DNA of 63,132 nucleotides, taken from Betaproteobacteria bacterium. GTDB lineage: Bacteria > Pseudomonadota > Gammaproteobacteria > Burkholderiales > SG8-41. Location of the stretch: contig JAKFUS010000020.1 in NCBI GenBank assembly GCA_021732605.1, forward strand, positions 1 through 63,132, written 5' to 3'. A program made the position numbers and the translations under genes. Under the pieces are notes generated by a model, which saw only the letters and a program-made list of their open reading frames with translations, was not told where the DNA came from and did not search any database. Of this stretch, positions 50,733-60,636 are shown one piece after another. How positions within the stretch are numbered: the stretch's first letter is position 1; each line of letters starts with the position of its first letter.

Positions 50733-51458
50733 TCAGTCCTTTTTGGGTTCTGCTTGCGCGAGATCGACTGGCGTCGCATGAGTAGTTGCAGACGCGCGTC
50801 GAGCCAGCCATTTGCCGACCACTACCACTATCAAGACACCCGCCACCGGACCGCCATAATTCATCCAGGCAGCATTGGCCGCTACCCATCCTTGTACTAT
50901 TACGTCGCGCACCAGCATGTCCCCGGCAATCCAGCCCAACAGTGCAGCACCAAAGACGATCACCACCGGGAAACGATCCATAAGTTTCAGCACCAGTGTG
51001 CTGCCCCAGACGATTATCGGCACGCTCACTATCAAGCCGAAGATGACTAGTCCGATGCTGTCCTTGGCCGCAGCCGAAATTGCAATCACGTTGTCGAGGC
51101 TCATCACCGCATCGGCCACAATAATGGTTTTAATGGCCCCGAGCAGATTGGTACTCGCGTCGATTTCGTGCCCGCCCTCATGCTGGGGCATCATCAACTT
51201 CAGCGCGATCCAGAAAAGCAACAAACCACCGACGATCTTGAGGAAAGGTATCTGCAACAGTTGCAGGGCAAAAAAGATCAGTATCACGCGCAGCGCGATC
51301 GCCCCGAATACCCCCCAGAATATGGCCTTTTTGCGCTGACTATCTGGCAGTCGACGCGAAGCAAGGGCGATTACAACCGCGTTATCGCCTCCTAAAATGA
51401 TATCAATGGCGATGATCTGGACTACCGCAACCCAGAATGCCGGTGAGCCGAATTCCAT
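50733..51458 (-). CDS. TerC-family integral membrane protein
   Basis: 241 residues with seven predicted membrane segments. Family signatures: DIILGGDNAVVIALASRRLP and VADAVMSLDNVIAISAAAK, the two acidic repeats GGDN and SLDN thought to bind a metal, found in TerC/Alx manganese exporters. A Lys/Thr-rich cytoplasmic tail ends the protein. It lies 148 bases downstream of fhs. Metal export or exoenzyme metallation are the known family themes. Confidence 0.88.
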   Translation of the reverse strand: MEFGSPAFWVAVVQIIAIDIILGGDNAVVIALASRRLPDSQRKKAIFWGVFGAIALRVILIFFALQLLQIPFLKIVGGLLLFWIALKLMMPQHEGGHEIDASTNLLGAIKTIIVADAVMSLDNVIAISAAAKDSIGLVIFGLIVSVPIIVWGSTLVLKLMDRFPVVIVFGAALLGWIAGDMLVRDVIVQGWVAANAAWMNYGGPVAGVLIVVVVGKWLARRASATTHATPVDLAQAEPKKD

Positions 51459-51606
51459 GATTTTTTACCCGAGCTAGTTAAAAACGTGGTTGAGGGCATT
51501 GTCTCCCCCTCAAATCCAAACGGAGGGTCTAGGACCGCGCCGCACACCGCACCTGCTCTGCAGGCCCCATACGGGGCTGCAGAACCGTGTCAATCATATC
51601 AAACAA

Positions 51607-53283
51607 TCAGAACAGGCCGACCACTTTGCCTTCGTCCGTCAGATCAATACGCTCCGATGACGGCACCTTCGGCAGCCCCGGCATGGTCATGATGTCGCCA
51701 CAGACCATCACCACGAACTCGGCGCCAGCCGACAGCCGCACTTCGCGAATGTTGACCATGTGCCCCGAAGGCGCACCGCGCAAACCCGCGTCGGTAGAGA
51801 ACGAATACTGCGTTTTGGCCACGCACACCGGGTAGTCGCCGTAACCATCTTCCTGCAGTTTCTTGATCTGGCCACGCACCTTGTTGTCGGCGGAAATGTC
51901 AGCTGCACCGTAAATCTTGGTGGCGATGGTTTTCATTTTGTCCCACAGCGGCAGTTTCTCGTCGTAGACGAACTTGAACTGGTTCTCGCCCTGATCGATC
52001 AGTTCGACAACCTTTTTCGCCACTTCGGTCGCGCCAGCGCCACCGTCCGCCCAGTGCCGCGCCAGCAATACAGGCACGTTGTGCGGCGCCATTTTCTTCT
52101 TCAGTAATTCGATTTCAGCATCGGTGTCAAAGGTGAAGTGATTGATCGACACCACGCACTTCAGCCCATAATTCTCACGCACGTTTTTGACATGGCGCTC
52201 GAGGTTGGCCACGCCTTTTTCCAGTGCCGCGAGGTTTTCCTTGTTCAGTTCCTTGACGTCGGCGCCACCGTGGAACTTCAGGGCCCGGATGGTCGCCACG
52301 ATCACGCAGGCGTCTGGTCTCAGACCGGATTTTCGGCACTTGATATCGACAAACTTTTCGGCCCCGAGGTCGGCACCAAAACCGGCCTCGGTCACCACAT
52401 AGTCGGCCAGTTTCAGCGCGGTCTGGGTGGCAATCACGGTGTTGCAGCCGTGAGCAATGTTGGCAAAGGGGCCGCCGTGCACAAACGCCGCGTTGTTCTC
52501 CAGCGTCTGCACCAGGTTCGGCGCCAGCGCGTCTTTCAGCAGCACGGTCATCGCGCCATGTACTTTCAGGTCCTTGGCTCGCACCGGTTTCAGATCGCGG
52601 GTGTACGCAACAACGATATTGCCAAGCCGCGTTTTAAGATCCTTCAGCGAAGTTGCCAGACAGAAAATCGCCATCACTTCGGAAGCAACAACGATGTCAA
52701 AACCGTCCTGGCGCGGATAACCGTTGCCCGGCCCGCCCAGCGATACGGTGATGTCGCGCAGTGCGCGGTCGTTCATGTCCATCACCCGTTTCCAGGTGAT
52801 GCGACGCACGTCGATGCCAAGTTCGTTGCCGTGATGAATGTGGTTATCCATCGCCGCAGCCAGCAGGTTGTTGGCCAGCGCAATGGCGTTGAAGTCGCCA
52901 GTGAAGTGGAGGTTGATGTCTTCCATCGGCACGATCTGCGCGTAACCGCCACCCGCTGCGCCACCCTTCATGCCGAACACGGGACCGAGTGAGGGCTCAC
53001 GCAGGCAAATGATGGCTTTTTTACCAATCTTGTTCAGCGCGTCGCCCAGACCGACGGTGGTCGTGGTCTTGCCTTCGCCGGCCGGTGTCGGGCTGATGGC
53101 AGTGACCAGAATCAGCTTGCCGTTTTTCCTGTCCTTCAGACTGTCGACATACTCCAGCGACACCTTGGCCTTGGTGTGGCCGTACGGCACCAGATGCTCC
53201 TCGGGGATGCCCAACTTTTGCGCAATCTTGACGATGCGCTCCATTTTCGCCGCTTGGGCAATTTCAATATCCGACAGTGCCAT
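51607..53283 (-). CDS. fhs: Formate-tetrahydrofolate ligase
   Basis: 558 residues, the family length. The P-loop is [20 protein letters not shown]; others are [26 protein letters not shown] (in parts [17 protein letters not shown] and NLHFTGDF), [21 protein letters not shown], and [15 protein letters not shown]. It makes 10-formyl-THF from formate, ATP and THF, bringing formate from oxalate or other C1 sources into the folate pool. It follows the formate dehydrogenase genes by 87 bases, so assimilation and oxidation of formate are genetically linked. Confidence 0.95.
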   Translation of the reverse strand: MALSDIEIAQAAKMERIVKIAQKLGIPEEHLVPYGHTKAKVSLEYVDSLKDRKNGKLILVTAISPTPAGEGKTTTTVGLGDALNKIGKKAIICLREPSLGPVFGMKGGAAGGGYAQIVPMEDINLHFTGDFNAIALANNLLAAAMDNHIHHGNELGIDVRRITWKRVMDMNDRALRDITVSLGGPGNGYPRQDGFDIVVASEVMAIFCLATSLKDLKTRLGNIVVAYTRDLKPVRAKDLKVHGAMTVLLKDALAPNLVQTLENNAAFVHGGPFANIAHGCNTVIATQTALKLADYVVTEAGFGADLGAEKFVDIKCRKSGLRPDACVIVATIRALKFHGGADVKELNKENLAALEKGVANLERHVKNVRENYGLKCVVSINHFTFDTDAEIELLKKKMAPHNVPVLLARHWADGGAGATEVAKKVVELIDQGENQFKFVYDEKLPLWDKMKTIATKIYGAADISADNKVRGQIKKLQEDGYGDYPVCVAKTQYSFSTDAGLRGAPSGHMVNIREVRLSAGAEFVVMVCGDIMTMPGLPKVPSSERIDLTDEGKVVGLF

Positions 53284-53370
53284 GTTGTTTCTCTCCTGAA
53301 CGTGATCAGATGAACGCCCGCAGAACGGGCTGTATTTTTGCCTGCTGTTTCGATTTGCTGCTGTTAAGCG

Positions 53371-56181
53371 TTAAGCCTTCGCGAGTTGCGCCAGCACTTG
53401 CCCACCGCCGTAGCTGGAACGCGGTGTCAGTTCACCACCCTTCATGACCTTGACCGCGCAGTACTTGAACTCGGGAATCTTGCCGAAGGGATCCAGCGCG
53501 GCATTGGTCAGCAGGTTCACCGCCGCTTCGTAGTAACAGAAGGGAATGAACACTGCGCCGCGTGGTGTGCCGTCATCAGCACGCGCATGCAGCGAAATCA
53601 GGCCGCGCCGCGATTCAACGGTGATCACATCACCACCCCGCGCGCCGATCTGGTCGAGATCCAGCGGATGCATGGACACCGTCGGTTCCGGCTCGATCGC
53701 ATCAAGCACGCCGGCTCGGCGCGTCATCGCGCCGGTGTGCCAGTGCTCAAGCTGACGGCCGGTGATCAGCACAAACGGAAACTCGCGATCCGGACGTTCG
53801 TTGGCGGGGATGACATCGGCCGGCACAAATTTGGCCTTGCCTGTACTTGTCGGAAATTTATCAATAAAAACAATAGGTTGTCCTGGATCGCCTTCTTCTT
53901 CGCAGGGATAGGTGACACAGCTCTCGGCTTCCAGCCGCTCCCAGGTGATGCCGGCGATGGAGTTCATCGCCTGGCGCATCTCGTTAAACACATCCTTCGG
54001 ACCGCTGTAATTCCAGTCGAGTCCGAGCCGGCGCGCCAGTTCCTGGATGATCCACAGGTCGGGCTTGGCCTCGCCCGGCGCGTCCAGCGCCTTGCGGCCC
54101 AGTTGCACCATGCGATCGGTGTTGGTCACCGTGCCGTCTTTTTCCGGCCATGCGGTCGCCGGGAAAATCACATCGGCGTAATAACAGGTTTCGGTGAGGA
54201 AAATTTCCTGCACCACCAGGCAGTCGAGTTTCGCCAGCGCTTCGCGCGCATGGTGCGCATCGGGATCCGACATCGCCGGGTTTTCGCCCATCACGTACAT
54301 GCCGCGGATCTCGCCCTGCAGCGTGGCGTGAATGATTTCCACCACCGTCAGGCCGGGTTTGGGATCGAGCTTCATGCCCCACAGTTTTTCGAAACGCGCC
54401 AGCGCCTGCGGATTATCGACGCGCTGGTAATCCGGGAACACCATCGGGATCAGGCCGGAGTCGGAAGCGCCCTGCACGTTGTTCTGCCCGCGCAGCGGAT
54501 GCAGCCCCGTGCCGGGACGGCCGATCTGGCCGGTCATCAGACACAGCGCGATCAGGCAGCGCGCATTGTCGGTGCCGTGGATGTGCTGTGAAATGCCCAT
54601 GCCCCACAGGATCATCGAAGCTTTGGAGGTCGCATAAACCCGCGCCACTTCCCTGATGGTCTCGGCGGGAATGCCGCACACCGGCGCCATCGCTTCCGGG
54701 CTGTAACCTTCGACGTTTTTCTTCAGGTCCTCGTAACCAATGGTGCGCGACTTGATGAAATCCTCATCGACCAGGCCTTCGTGGACGATGACATGCATCA
54801 TCGCGTTCAGCAGCGCGACGTCGGTGTCGGCCTTGAACTGCAGCGAATGCGCGGCATGGCGCGACAGTTCAGAGCGCCTTGGATCGGCGTAAATCAGCTT
54901 GGCGCCGTTTTTCACCGCATTCTTGATCCAGGTCGCCGCCACCGGATGGTTGGAGATCGGATTGGCGCCAATCAGGAAAATGACTTCGGCGTTGGTCACA
55001 TCGCTGACCTGGTTTGACACCGCGCCGGAGTTCACTGCCTCCATCAGTGCCGCCACACTCGAGGCATGGCACAGCCGCGTGCAGTGGTCGACATTGTTGG
55101 AACCAAAACCGGTGCGCACCAGTTTCTGGAACAGATAGGCTTCCTCGTTGGTCCCTTTCGCCGAACCGAACCCGGCCAGTCCTTTTTTTCCGCTCTGGTC
55201 GCGTATTGCACGCAACTTGCCCGCAGCCAGGTCCAGCGCTTCTTCCCAGGTCGCTTCGCGGAAATACTCCAGCGGGTTCGCCGGATCCATCGTGAAGTCG
55301 GCGTGCTTGGGTGCGCCCGGCTTGCGGATCAGCGGCTTGGTCAGTCGCTGCTTGTGGTGCACATAGTCAAAGCCGTAACGGCCCTTGACGCACAGACGCT
55401 CGTGGTTGGACGGGCCATCGCGGCCGTCCACGGAAATGATCTTGTTATCCTTGATGTTGTAGGTCAGCTGGCAGCCGACACCGCAGTACGGGCACACCGA
55501 ATGTACCTGCTTGTCGAGCTTGACCAGTCCGGCTTCGCGCGCCGGCATCAGCGCGCCGGTCGGGCAGGCCTGCACGCATTCACCGCAGGCAACACAGGTC
55601 GAATCACCCATGGCGTCACCGAGGTCGAACACGATCGACGAATGTTCGCCGCGGAAAGCGTAACCGATCACGTCGTTGACCTGCTCTTCGCGGCAGGCGC
55701 GCACGCAGCGCGTGCACTGGATGCAGGAATCAAGATTGACCGCGATGCCGTAATGCGACACATCGGCCTGCGGCTGGTTACGCGCCTTGAAACGCGGCTT
55801 GCCGACCTTGAGTTTGGCCACCCACTGGTCAAGCTCGGAATTACGGGTATGGCGTTTCTCCGGCATGTCGGAGAGCAGCAGCTCCATGACCATTTTCTGC
55901 GAGGCCAGCGCGCGCGCGTTGTCCGTCGTGACTTCCATGCCCGGCGCCGGCTTGCGGCAGCAGGATGCCGCAAGCACGCGTTCACCCTTGACCTCGACCA
56001 TGCAGGCGCGGCAATTGCCGTCGGGCCGCATGCCCTCCTTGTAGCAGAGGTGCGGAATCTCCACGCCGTGGCGCTTCGCCGTCTGGATGATGGTCTCCGA
56101 GGCGTAGCCGACCACGTCCTTGCCGTTCAGCTTGAACTCGACCGGCATTGCCGCCAGTTCATCCTTGTTCATCGCAGTCAT
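53371..56181 (-). CDS. fdsA: NAD-dependent formate dehydrogenase, catalytic subunit
   Basis: 936 residues. Domains in order: a NuoG-type [2Fe-2S] domain (Cys46, 57, 60, 74), a His/Cys [4Fe-4S] region, two [4Fe-4S] ferredoxin clusters (CIQCTRCVRACREE, CVACGECVQACPTG), then the molybdopterin enzyme with its own cluster (CPYCGVGCQLTY) and the metal-ligand Cys in VDHCTRLCHASS (Cys, not selenocysteine). GGAGG seven bases upstream fixes the ATG. It oxidises formate to CO2, passing electrons to the diaphorase subunit and NAD. The layout resembles FDH1 of methylotrophs. An AT-rich patch in the coding region includes a CAATAAAAACAAT element. Confidence 0.93.
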   Translation of the reverse strand: MTAMNKDELAAMPVEFKLNGKDVVGYASETIIQTAKRHGVEIPHLCYKEGMRPDGNCRACMVEVKGERVLAASCCRKPAPGMEVTTDNARALASQKMVMELLLSDMPEKRHTRNSELDQWVAKLKVGKPRFKARNQPQADVSHYGIAVNLDSCIQCTRCVRACREEQVNDVIGYAFRGEHSSIVFDLGDAMGDSTCVACGECVQACPTGALMPAREAGLVKLDKQVHSVCPYCGVGCQLTYNIKDNKIISVDGRDGPSNHERLCVKGRYGFDYVHHKQRLTKPLIRKPGAPKHADFTMDPANPLEYFREATWEEALDLAAGKLRAIRDQSGKKGLAGFGSAKGTNEEAYLFQKLVRTGFGSNNVDHCTRLCHASSVAALMEAVNSGAVSNQVSDVTNAEVIFLIGANPISNHPVAATWIKNAVKNGAKLIYADPRRSELSRHAAHSLQFKADTDVALLNAMMHVIVHEGLVDEDFIKSRTIGYEDLKKNVEGYSPEAMAPVCGIPAETIREVARVYATSKASMILWGMGISQHIHGTDNARCLIALCLMTGQIGRPGTGLHPLRGQNNVQGASDSGLIPMVFPDYQRVDNPQALARFEKLWGMKLDPKPGLTVVEIIHATLQGEIRGMYVMGENPAMSDPDAHHAREALAKLDCLVVQEIFLTETCYYADVIFPATAWPEKDGTVTNTDRMVQLGRKALDAPGEAKPDLWIIQELARRLGLDWNYSGPKDVFNEMRQAMNSIAGITWERLEAESCVTYPCEEEGDPGQPIVFIDKFPTSTGKAKFVPADVIPANERPDREFPFVLITGRQLEHWHTGAMTRRAGVLDAIEPEPTVSMHPLDLDQIGARGGDVITVESRRGLISLHARADDGTPRGAVFIPFCYYEAAVNLLTNAALDPFGKIPEFKYCAVKVMKGGELTPRSSYGGGQVLAQLAKA
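53862..53874. repeat. CAATAAAAACAAT element, copy 3, within fdsA
   Basis: This exact copy lies inside the fdsA coding sequence, where it encodes part of PIVFIDKF in unusually AT-rich codons for this gene. Confidence 0.45.
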
Positions 56182-56219
56182 GCCATTACCTCCGTGCGGC
56201 GCGCATCAACCATCGCGCC

Positions 56220-57917
56220 TCACTTGACCTCTTGGGGAAAATATTTGATTACGGTGCGGATCGGATTGGGCGCAGCCTGCCCCAGCCCGCAAATCGAAGC
56301 GTCGGCCATCGCGGCCGACAGTTCTTCGAGCAAACCCTGATCCCAGCTCGGTGACTCCATCAGCTGCAGCGCCTTCGCCGTGCCGACACGGCAGGGCGTG
56401 CACTGGCCGCAGGATTCCTCGGCAAAAAACTTCATCACGTTACGCGCGGCACCGCTGGCTTTGTCTTTATCCGAAAAAATGATCACGGCGGCAGAACCGA
56501 TAAAACAACCGTAGGGATGCAGGGTGTCGAAATCGAGCGGCACGTCACCCAGCGACGCCGGCAGGATGCCGCCGGAGGCACCACCCGGCAAATAGCCGTA
56601 AAACCCATGCCCCGGCAGCATGCCGCCGCAATATTCGGCAATCAGCTCTTTCACCGTGATGCCCGCCGGCGCGAGATGCACACCGGGTTTCTGCACACGG
56701 CCCGACACCGAAAACGAACGCAGGCCCTTGCGGCCGTGGCGACCATGGCCGGCAAACCAGTCGGCGCCCTTTTCCAGGATGTCGCGCACCCAGTACAGGG
56801 TTTCCATGTTGTGTTCGAGCGTCGGGTAACCGAACAGCCCCACCTGCGCCACATAGGGCGGGCGCAGCCGCGGCATGCCGCGTTTGCCCTCGATGGATTC
56901 GATCATCGCGGATTCTTCACCGCAGATATAGGCTCCGGCACCGCGGCGCAGGAAAATCTGCGGCAGCGGGCAGGGCGGATCGGCCTGCAAGGCCTTGATT
57001 TCTTTTTCGAGTATGGCACGCACACCGGCGTATTCATCACGCAGGTATATATAGATCTCGGACACCTGCACGGTCCACGCGGCAATCAGCATGCCTTCGA
57101 GAAAACGGTGTGGATCGGTTTCCAGGTAATGGCGGTCCTTGAAAGTGCCGGGTTCGCCCTCATCGATATTGACCGCCATCACCCGCGGGCCTTTTTCGCC
57201 GCGTACGATGCGCCATTTGCGCCCCGTCGGGAAACCCGCGCCGCCCAGACCGCGCAGGCTGGAATTTTCCATGGTCTTAATCAGGGTTTCGGCATCACGC
57301 TTGCCGGCCAGGCATTCCGCCGGGATGGTGTAACCGCCCTGCTTGCGATAGTCAGCGTAGGTCACATATTTGCCGACGGCACATTGCGTTTTCTTTGCCC
57401 CCACTAAGGACTTGACCTTGTCGACCGTCGCCTGCGCCACCGGATTCTGGCCAACCACGGCGACCGGTGCCTGCTCACAACGGCCGACGCAAGGCGCCGG
57501 AATCACGCGCACGCCGTCGCCCAATGCTTGCTTCAAGCCGGTCATCAACGCACCCGCGCCGGACAGCTCACAGGACAGGGAATCGCAAACACGCACCGTC
57601 AATGCCGGCGGCGCCTTGTCGCCTTCCTTCACCACATCGAAGTGGTGATAGAAAGTGGCGACCTCATAAACTTCGGTCATCGCCAGCTTCATTTCGCGCG
57701 CAAGTGCGACGATGTGCGCGGCGGCAATGTGGCCGTACTGATCCTGGATGCGATGCAGATTTTCAATCAGCAGGTCGCGGCGGCGCGGATTCACGCCAGT
57801 CTCGCGCTGCGCATCGTTCAGCAACTTCTGCACGTCCGCCAGCGCCCGCGTATCCAACGCGCGGCCCTTGAGGGCCCCACGTGTCCGTTTTCCGCGCTTT
57901 ACGATGCCACCTTCCAA
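56220..57917 (-). CDS. fdsB: NAD-dependent formate dehydrogenase, fused gamma-beta diaphorase subunit
   Basis: 565 residues from a TTG start with AGGAG eight bases upstream; no better ATG is available without losing conserved sequence. Residues 1-170 are NuoE-like with the [2Fe-2S] cysteines (VCDSLSCELSG, CVGRCEQAP). Residues ~215-560 are NuoF-like: FMN/NADH site RGLGGAGFPTGRKWRIV, NIDEGEPGTFKDRHYLE, YICGEESAMIESIEG, and [4Fe-4S] SCGQCTPCRVGT. The gamma and beta subunits, separate in Cupriavidus Fds, are fused as in Methylobacterium FDH1. It passes electrons from the catalytic subunit to NAD. Confidence 0.92.
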   Translation of the reverse strand: MEGGIVKRGKRTRGALKGRALDTRALADVQKLLNDAQRETGVNPRRRDLLIENLHRIQDQYGHIAAAHIVALAREMKLAMTEVYEVATFYHHFDVVKEGDKAPPALTVRVCDSLSCELSGAGALMTGLKQALGDGVRVIPAPCVGRCEQAPVAVVGQNPVAQATVDKVKSLVGAKKTQCAVGKYVTYADYRKQGGYTIPAECLAGKRDAETLIKTMENSSLRGLGGAGFPTGRKWRIVRGEKGPRVMAVNIDEGEPGTFKDRHYLETDPHRFLEGMLIAAWTVQVSEIYIYLRDEYAGVRAILEKEIKALQADPPCPLPQIFLRRGAGAYICGEESAMIESIEGKRGMPRLRPPYVAQVGLFGYPTLEHNMETLYWVRDILEKGADWFAGHGRHGRKGLRSFSVSGRVQKPGVHLAPAGITVKELIAEYCGGMLPGHGFYGYLPGGASGGILPASLGDVPLDFDTLHPYGCFIGSAAVIIFSDKDKASGAARNVMKFFAEESCGQCTPCRVGTAKALQLMESPSWDQGLLEELSAAMADASICGLGQAAPNPIRTVIKYFPQEVK

Positions 57918-57977
57918 AATCTGTTCTCCTCACTCATTGCTTACCGCTCATGCATGCCGGCCACGCGGCTGTTGCGA

Positions 57978-58010
57978 ACAAGACACCGGGCAAAAGCCCC
58001 GGTGTCTTGT
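57978..58010 (-). terminator. Hairpin after sucD
   Basis: A 13-bp perfect stem (ACAAGACACCGGG / CCCGGTGTCTTGT) with a 7-nt loop, 9 bases after the sucD stop and 61 bases before the fdsB start. The tail is T-poor (TTGTTC), so partial read-through into the formate dehydrogenase genes is likely. Confidence 0.7.
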
Positions 58011-58018
58011 CAGCGGAT

Positions 58019-58903
58019 TTATTTCAGTACCGACTTCAGCAACTTGCCCATCTCGGCGGGATTTTTGGTGGTCTTGATGCCACACTCTTCCATCACCGAG
58101 AGTTTTTCTTCCGCAGTGCCCTTGCCGCCGGAAATGATCGCGCCGGCATGGCCCATGCGTTTGCCCGGGGGCGCAGTAACACCGGCAATGAAGCCGACCA
58201 CAGGTTTTTTCATGTTGGCCTTGATCCAGCGCGCACATTCCTCTTCGTTCGAGCCGCCGATCTCGCCGACCATGATCACCGCTTCGGTCTGCGGGTCATC
58301 GTTGAACATTTTCATCACATCAATATGCTTTAACCCGTTCACCGGATCGCCGCCGATGCCGACGCAGGACGACTGGCCCAGCCCGATTTCCATCAACTGG
58401 CCGACCGCTTCGTAGGTCAGTGTGCCGGACCGCGACACCACGCCGATCGGACCTTTTTTGTGAATATGGCCGGGCATGATGCCGATCTTGATTTCTTCCG
58501 GCGTGATCACCCCGGGGCAGTTCGGTCCGATCAGCAGGGTTTTGCTCTTGTTCTGCTCCATCTTGTACTTGAGGCGCACCATGTCACGCACCGGGATGCC
58601 TTCGGTGATGCAAATCACCAGTTCCAGCTGCGCATCCACCGCCTCTTCGATCGCTGCAGCGGCAAAGGGCGGCGGCACGTAGATGACGGACACATTGGCA
58701 CCCGTCGCATCTTTCGCTTCGCGCACCGAATTGAAGATGGGAATGCCTTCATAACTCTGGCCACCCTTTTTCGGCGTTACACCGGCAACGTAGCAGTTCT
58801 TGCCGTTGGCGTATTCCTTGCCGGTCTTGGTATGGAACATCCCCGTTTTACCGGTGATGCCCTGGGTCATGACCCGGCTGTTTTTGTTAATCAGGATAGA
58901 CAT
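58019..58903 (-). CDS. sucD: Succinyl-CoA synthetase alpha subunit
   Basis: 294 residues. Rossmann CoA-binding start [39 protein letters not shown], and the phosphohistidine segment [23 protein letters not shown] with [12 protein letters not shown] and the later [12 protein letters not shown]. It overlaps the sucC stop by one base (TGATG). It makes or uses succinyl-CoA with ATP or GTP in the TCA cycle. Malate-CoA ligase homologues look similar, but the sequence fits ordinary betaproteobacterial SucD. Confidence 0.93.
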   Translation of the reverse strand: MSILINKNSRVMTQGITGKTGMFHTKTGKEYANGKNCYVAGVTPKKGGQSYEGIPIFNSVREAKDATGANVSVIYVPPPFAAAAIEEAVDAQLELVICITEGIPVRDMVRLKYKMEQNKSKTLLIGPNCPGVITPEEIKIGIMPGHIHKKGPIGVVSRSGTLTYEAVGQLMEIGLGQSSCVGIGGDPVNGLKHIDVMKMFNDDPQTEAVIMVGEIGGSNEEECARWIKANMKKPVVGFIAGVTAPPGKRMGHAGAIISGGKGTAEEKLSVMEECGIKTTKNPAEMGKLLKSVLK

Positions 58904-60072
58904 CAGTTCTTCCCCTTCGCCGCAGCAACCACTTTCTGCGCGGCATCAGCCATGTTGTTGCCGGAAATGATCGGCAGTCCCGATTCGGCGAGGATTTTCT
59001 TGCCGAGATCGACGTTGGTGCCTTCGAGGCGCACCACCAGCGGCACACTGAGGCTGACCTCGCGCGCCGCAGCCACCACGCCCTGCGCAATCACATCGCA
59101 TTTCATGATGCCGCCGAAAATATTGACCAGGATCGCGCGCAGCTCGGGATTGCGCAGCATGATCTTGAACGCCTCAGTGACCTTCTCCGCAGTGGCGCTG
59201 CCGCCGACGTCGAGGAAGTTGGCGGGACTGCCGCCGTAGAGCTTGATGATGTCCATCGACGCCATGGCGAGACCGGCGCCGTTGACCAGGCAGCCGATGT
59301 TGCCGTCGAGCTGGATGTAATTGAGATCGTGCTTGGAGGCCTCGACTTCGGCCGGATCTTCTTCGTCGAGGTCGCGCAGCGCAACCAGGTCGGGGTGGCG
59401 GAACAGCGCATTGCCGTCAAAATCGATCTTGGCATCGAGCGCAATCACCTTGCCATCGCCGGTGAGGATCAAAGGATTGATTTCAGCCAGCGAAGCATCG
59501 TTTTCGTCGAAGGCCTTGTAGAGGGCCTGCAGCAGTGCCCGCGCCTGCGGTATTGATGCCGCGGGCACACCGATTTTGCGCGCCACCTCATCAGCGTCGG
59601 CATCACTCAGCCCTTTGACCGGATCGATCGCAACTTTGTGGATTTTTTCCGGCGTATGTTCAGCCACTTCCTCGATGTCCATGCCACCTTCGCTGGAGGC
59701 CATCAACACCACGCGCTGCGTGCCGCGGTCGATCACCATGCCAACGTAGAGTTCTTTCTTGATATCGGCACCTTCCTCGATCAGCAGCCGCCGCACTTTC
59801 TGTCCTTCGGGGCCGGTCTGGTGCGTCTTCAGCTGCATGCCGAGAATGCTGCTCGCATAAGTTTTCACTTCCGCCGGCGACTTGGCGACCTTGACGCCGC
59901 CGCCCTTACCGCGTCCGCCGGCATGGATTTGCGCCTTGACGACCCACACGCTGCCACCGAGATTGGCGGCAGCGCTGACGGCCTCATCAACGCTGAAACA
60001 AGGGATGCCGCGCGGCGTCGGCACGCCGTATTTGCGCAGCAGTTCTTTGGCCTGGTACTCGTGAATTTTCAT
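58903..60072 (-). CDS. sucC: Succinyl-CoA synthetase beta subunit
   Basis: 389 residues of the ATP-grasp type: [98 protein letters not shown] and [13 protein letters not shown]. Length and sequence are typical of SucC. The operator-like palindrome 91 bases upstream is the same as at the oxalate genes. Succinyl-CoA can donate CoA to oxalate or formate through class III transferases, so SucCD may be the primer of the oxalate cycle here. Confidence 0.93.
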   Translation of the reverse strand: MKIHEYQAKELLRKYGVPTPRGIPCFSVDEAVSAAANLGGSVWVVKAQIHAGGRGKGGGVKVAKSPAEVKTYASSILGMQLKTHQTGPEGQKVRRLLIEEGADIKKELYVGMVIDRGTQRVVLMASSEGGMDIEEVAEHTPEKIHKVAIDPVKGLSDADADEVARKIGVPAASIPQARALLQALYKAFDENDASLAEINPLILTGDGKVIALDAKIDFDGNALFRHPDLVALRDLDEEDPAEVEASKHDLNYIQLDGNIGCLVNGAGLAMASMDIIKLYGGSPANFLDVGGSATAEKVTEAFKIMLRNPELRAILVNIFGGIMKCDVIAQGVVAAAREVSLSVPLVVRLEGTNVDLGKKILAESGLPIISGNNMADAAQKVVAAAKGKN

Positions 60073-60162
60073 TGTTCTGTTCCGCGTGAAATGCGCTCGT
60101 TAAAAAAAGCGCCCTGATTCCGCAGGGACGCCAAATCTATTACAGCGGCTGCAACTCCAGCC

Positions 60163-60176
60163 TTGACCGCAGTCAA
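60163..60176. promoter_or_regulatory. CRP/FNR-type operator upstream of sucC
   Basis: TTGAC-CGCA-GTCAA, a perfect inverted repeat sharing TTGACCG and GTCAA with the frc box, 91 bases upstream of the sucC ATG. Confidence 0.75.
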
Positions 60177-60532
60177 TAAACCCGCGATTGCGCAAATCGC
60201 AGATCCGGCGAATGCCACATAGGTTGGGATGAATTCGGCACATGACCCTGAGGCCAAGGGCGAATGACTCCGGGAATGCTGCTGCATGAATATTGCTGCG
60301 CATCGAGTATACCAAAGCACTATGACCCCTTCGCACTGCAGCACCGTGCTTTGCAGCGGCCGATACAGCGCTGTTCCAGCCTCTCCGCAAGCCTTGGCCA
60401 CGCCATTCAACCCGCGGTCCGGACGCCGGGCCTGGCGCCGCCTCGAAACCGGGAGCGCACAGCTTCGGTTGATGGAAGGTACGGCGTTATTGGCCATTTA
60501 CCGGTAATATGCTGCGCTGCGGCATCGAGAGC

Positions 60533-60632
60533 ACAAAAAAAAGCGCAACCCCGGAGGGTTGCGCTGAAGTTCCACCAAAGGAGGAGGTTTTGGAGGATGT
60601 GTGCCGATGTCTGTAAAGACACCCAACACAGT
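60533..60632 (-). ncRNA. Predicted anti-Shine-Dalgarno small RNA (~100 nt)
   Basis: Minus-strand RNA predicted from a promoter, internal structure and terminator. The 5' hairpin is TGTCT-TTAC-AGACA within an outer GTGT/ACAC pairing. The middle hairpin CCAAA-ACCTCCTCC-TTTGG shows an anti-Shine-Dalgarno CCUCCUCC in its loop, and reading on gives CCUCCUUU, the same as the 3' end of 16S rRNA. A second CCTCC is at 60592-60596. The 3' end is the GC-rich terminator with eight T. The plus strand could alternatively encode a 23-residue peptide after GGAGGAGG, but the minus-strand terminator favours an RNA gene. Anti-SD small RNAs of betaproteobacteria, some toxic when overexpressed, are the closest idea I know. 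Confidence 0.7.
60535..60565 (-). terminator. Intrinsic terminator of the predicted small RNA
   Basis: Minus strand AGCGCAACCC-TCCG-GGGTTGCGCT followed by T7-8: a perfect 10-bp stem with a 4-nt loop. Confidence 0.92.
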
Positions 60633-60636
60633 TCCT

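Noticed and set aside
51559-51583. Hairpin CTGCAGGCCCC-ATAC-GGGGCTGCAG after fhs as a terminator
   Set aside because: It contains a bulge and no T-run; not strong enough to list as a terminator.
58019-60072. sucCD as malate-CoA ligase (mtkAB) of a serine cycle
   Set aside because: Formate genes nearby made this tempting, but sequence and length are those of ordinary betaproteobacterial SucC/SucD, and no other serine-cycle gene is in the window.
60069-60497. A 142-residue minus-strand frame upstream of sucC
   Set aside because: It covers the operator and likely promoter of sucC, overlaps the sucC start, has no ribosome site and no family likeness.
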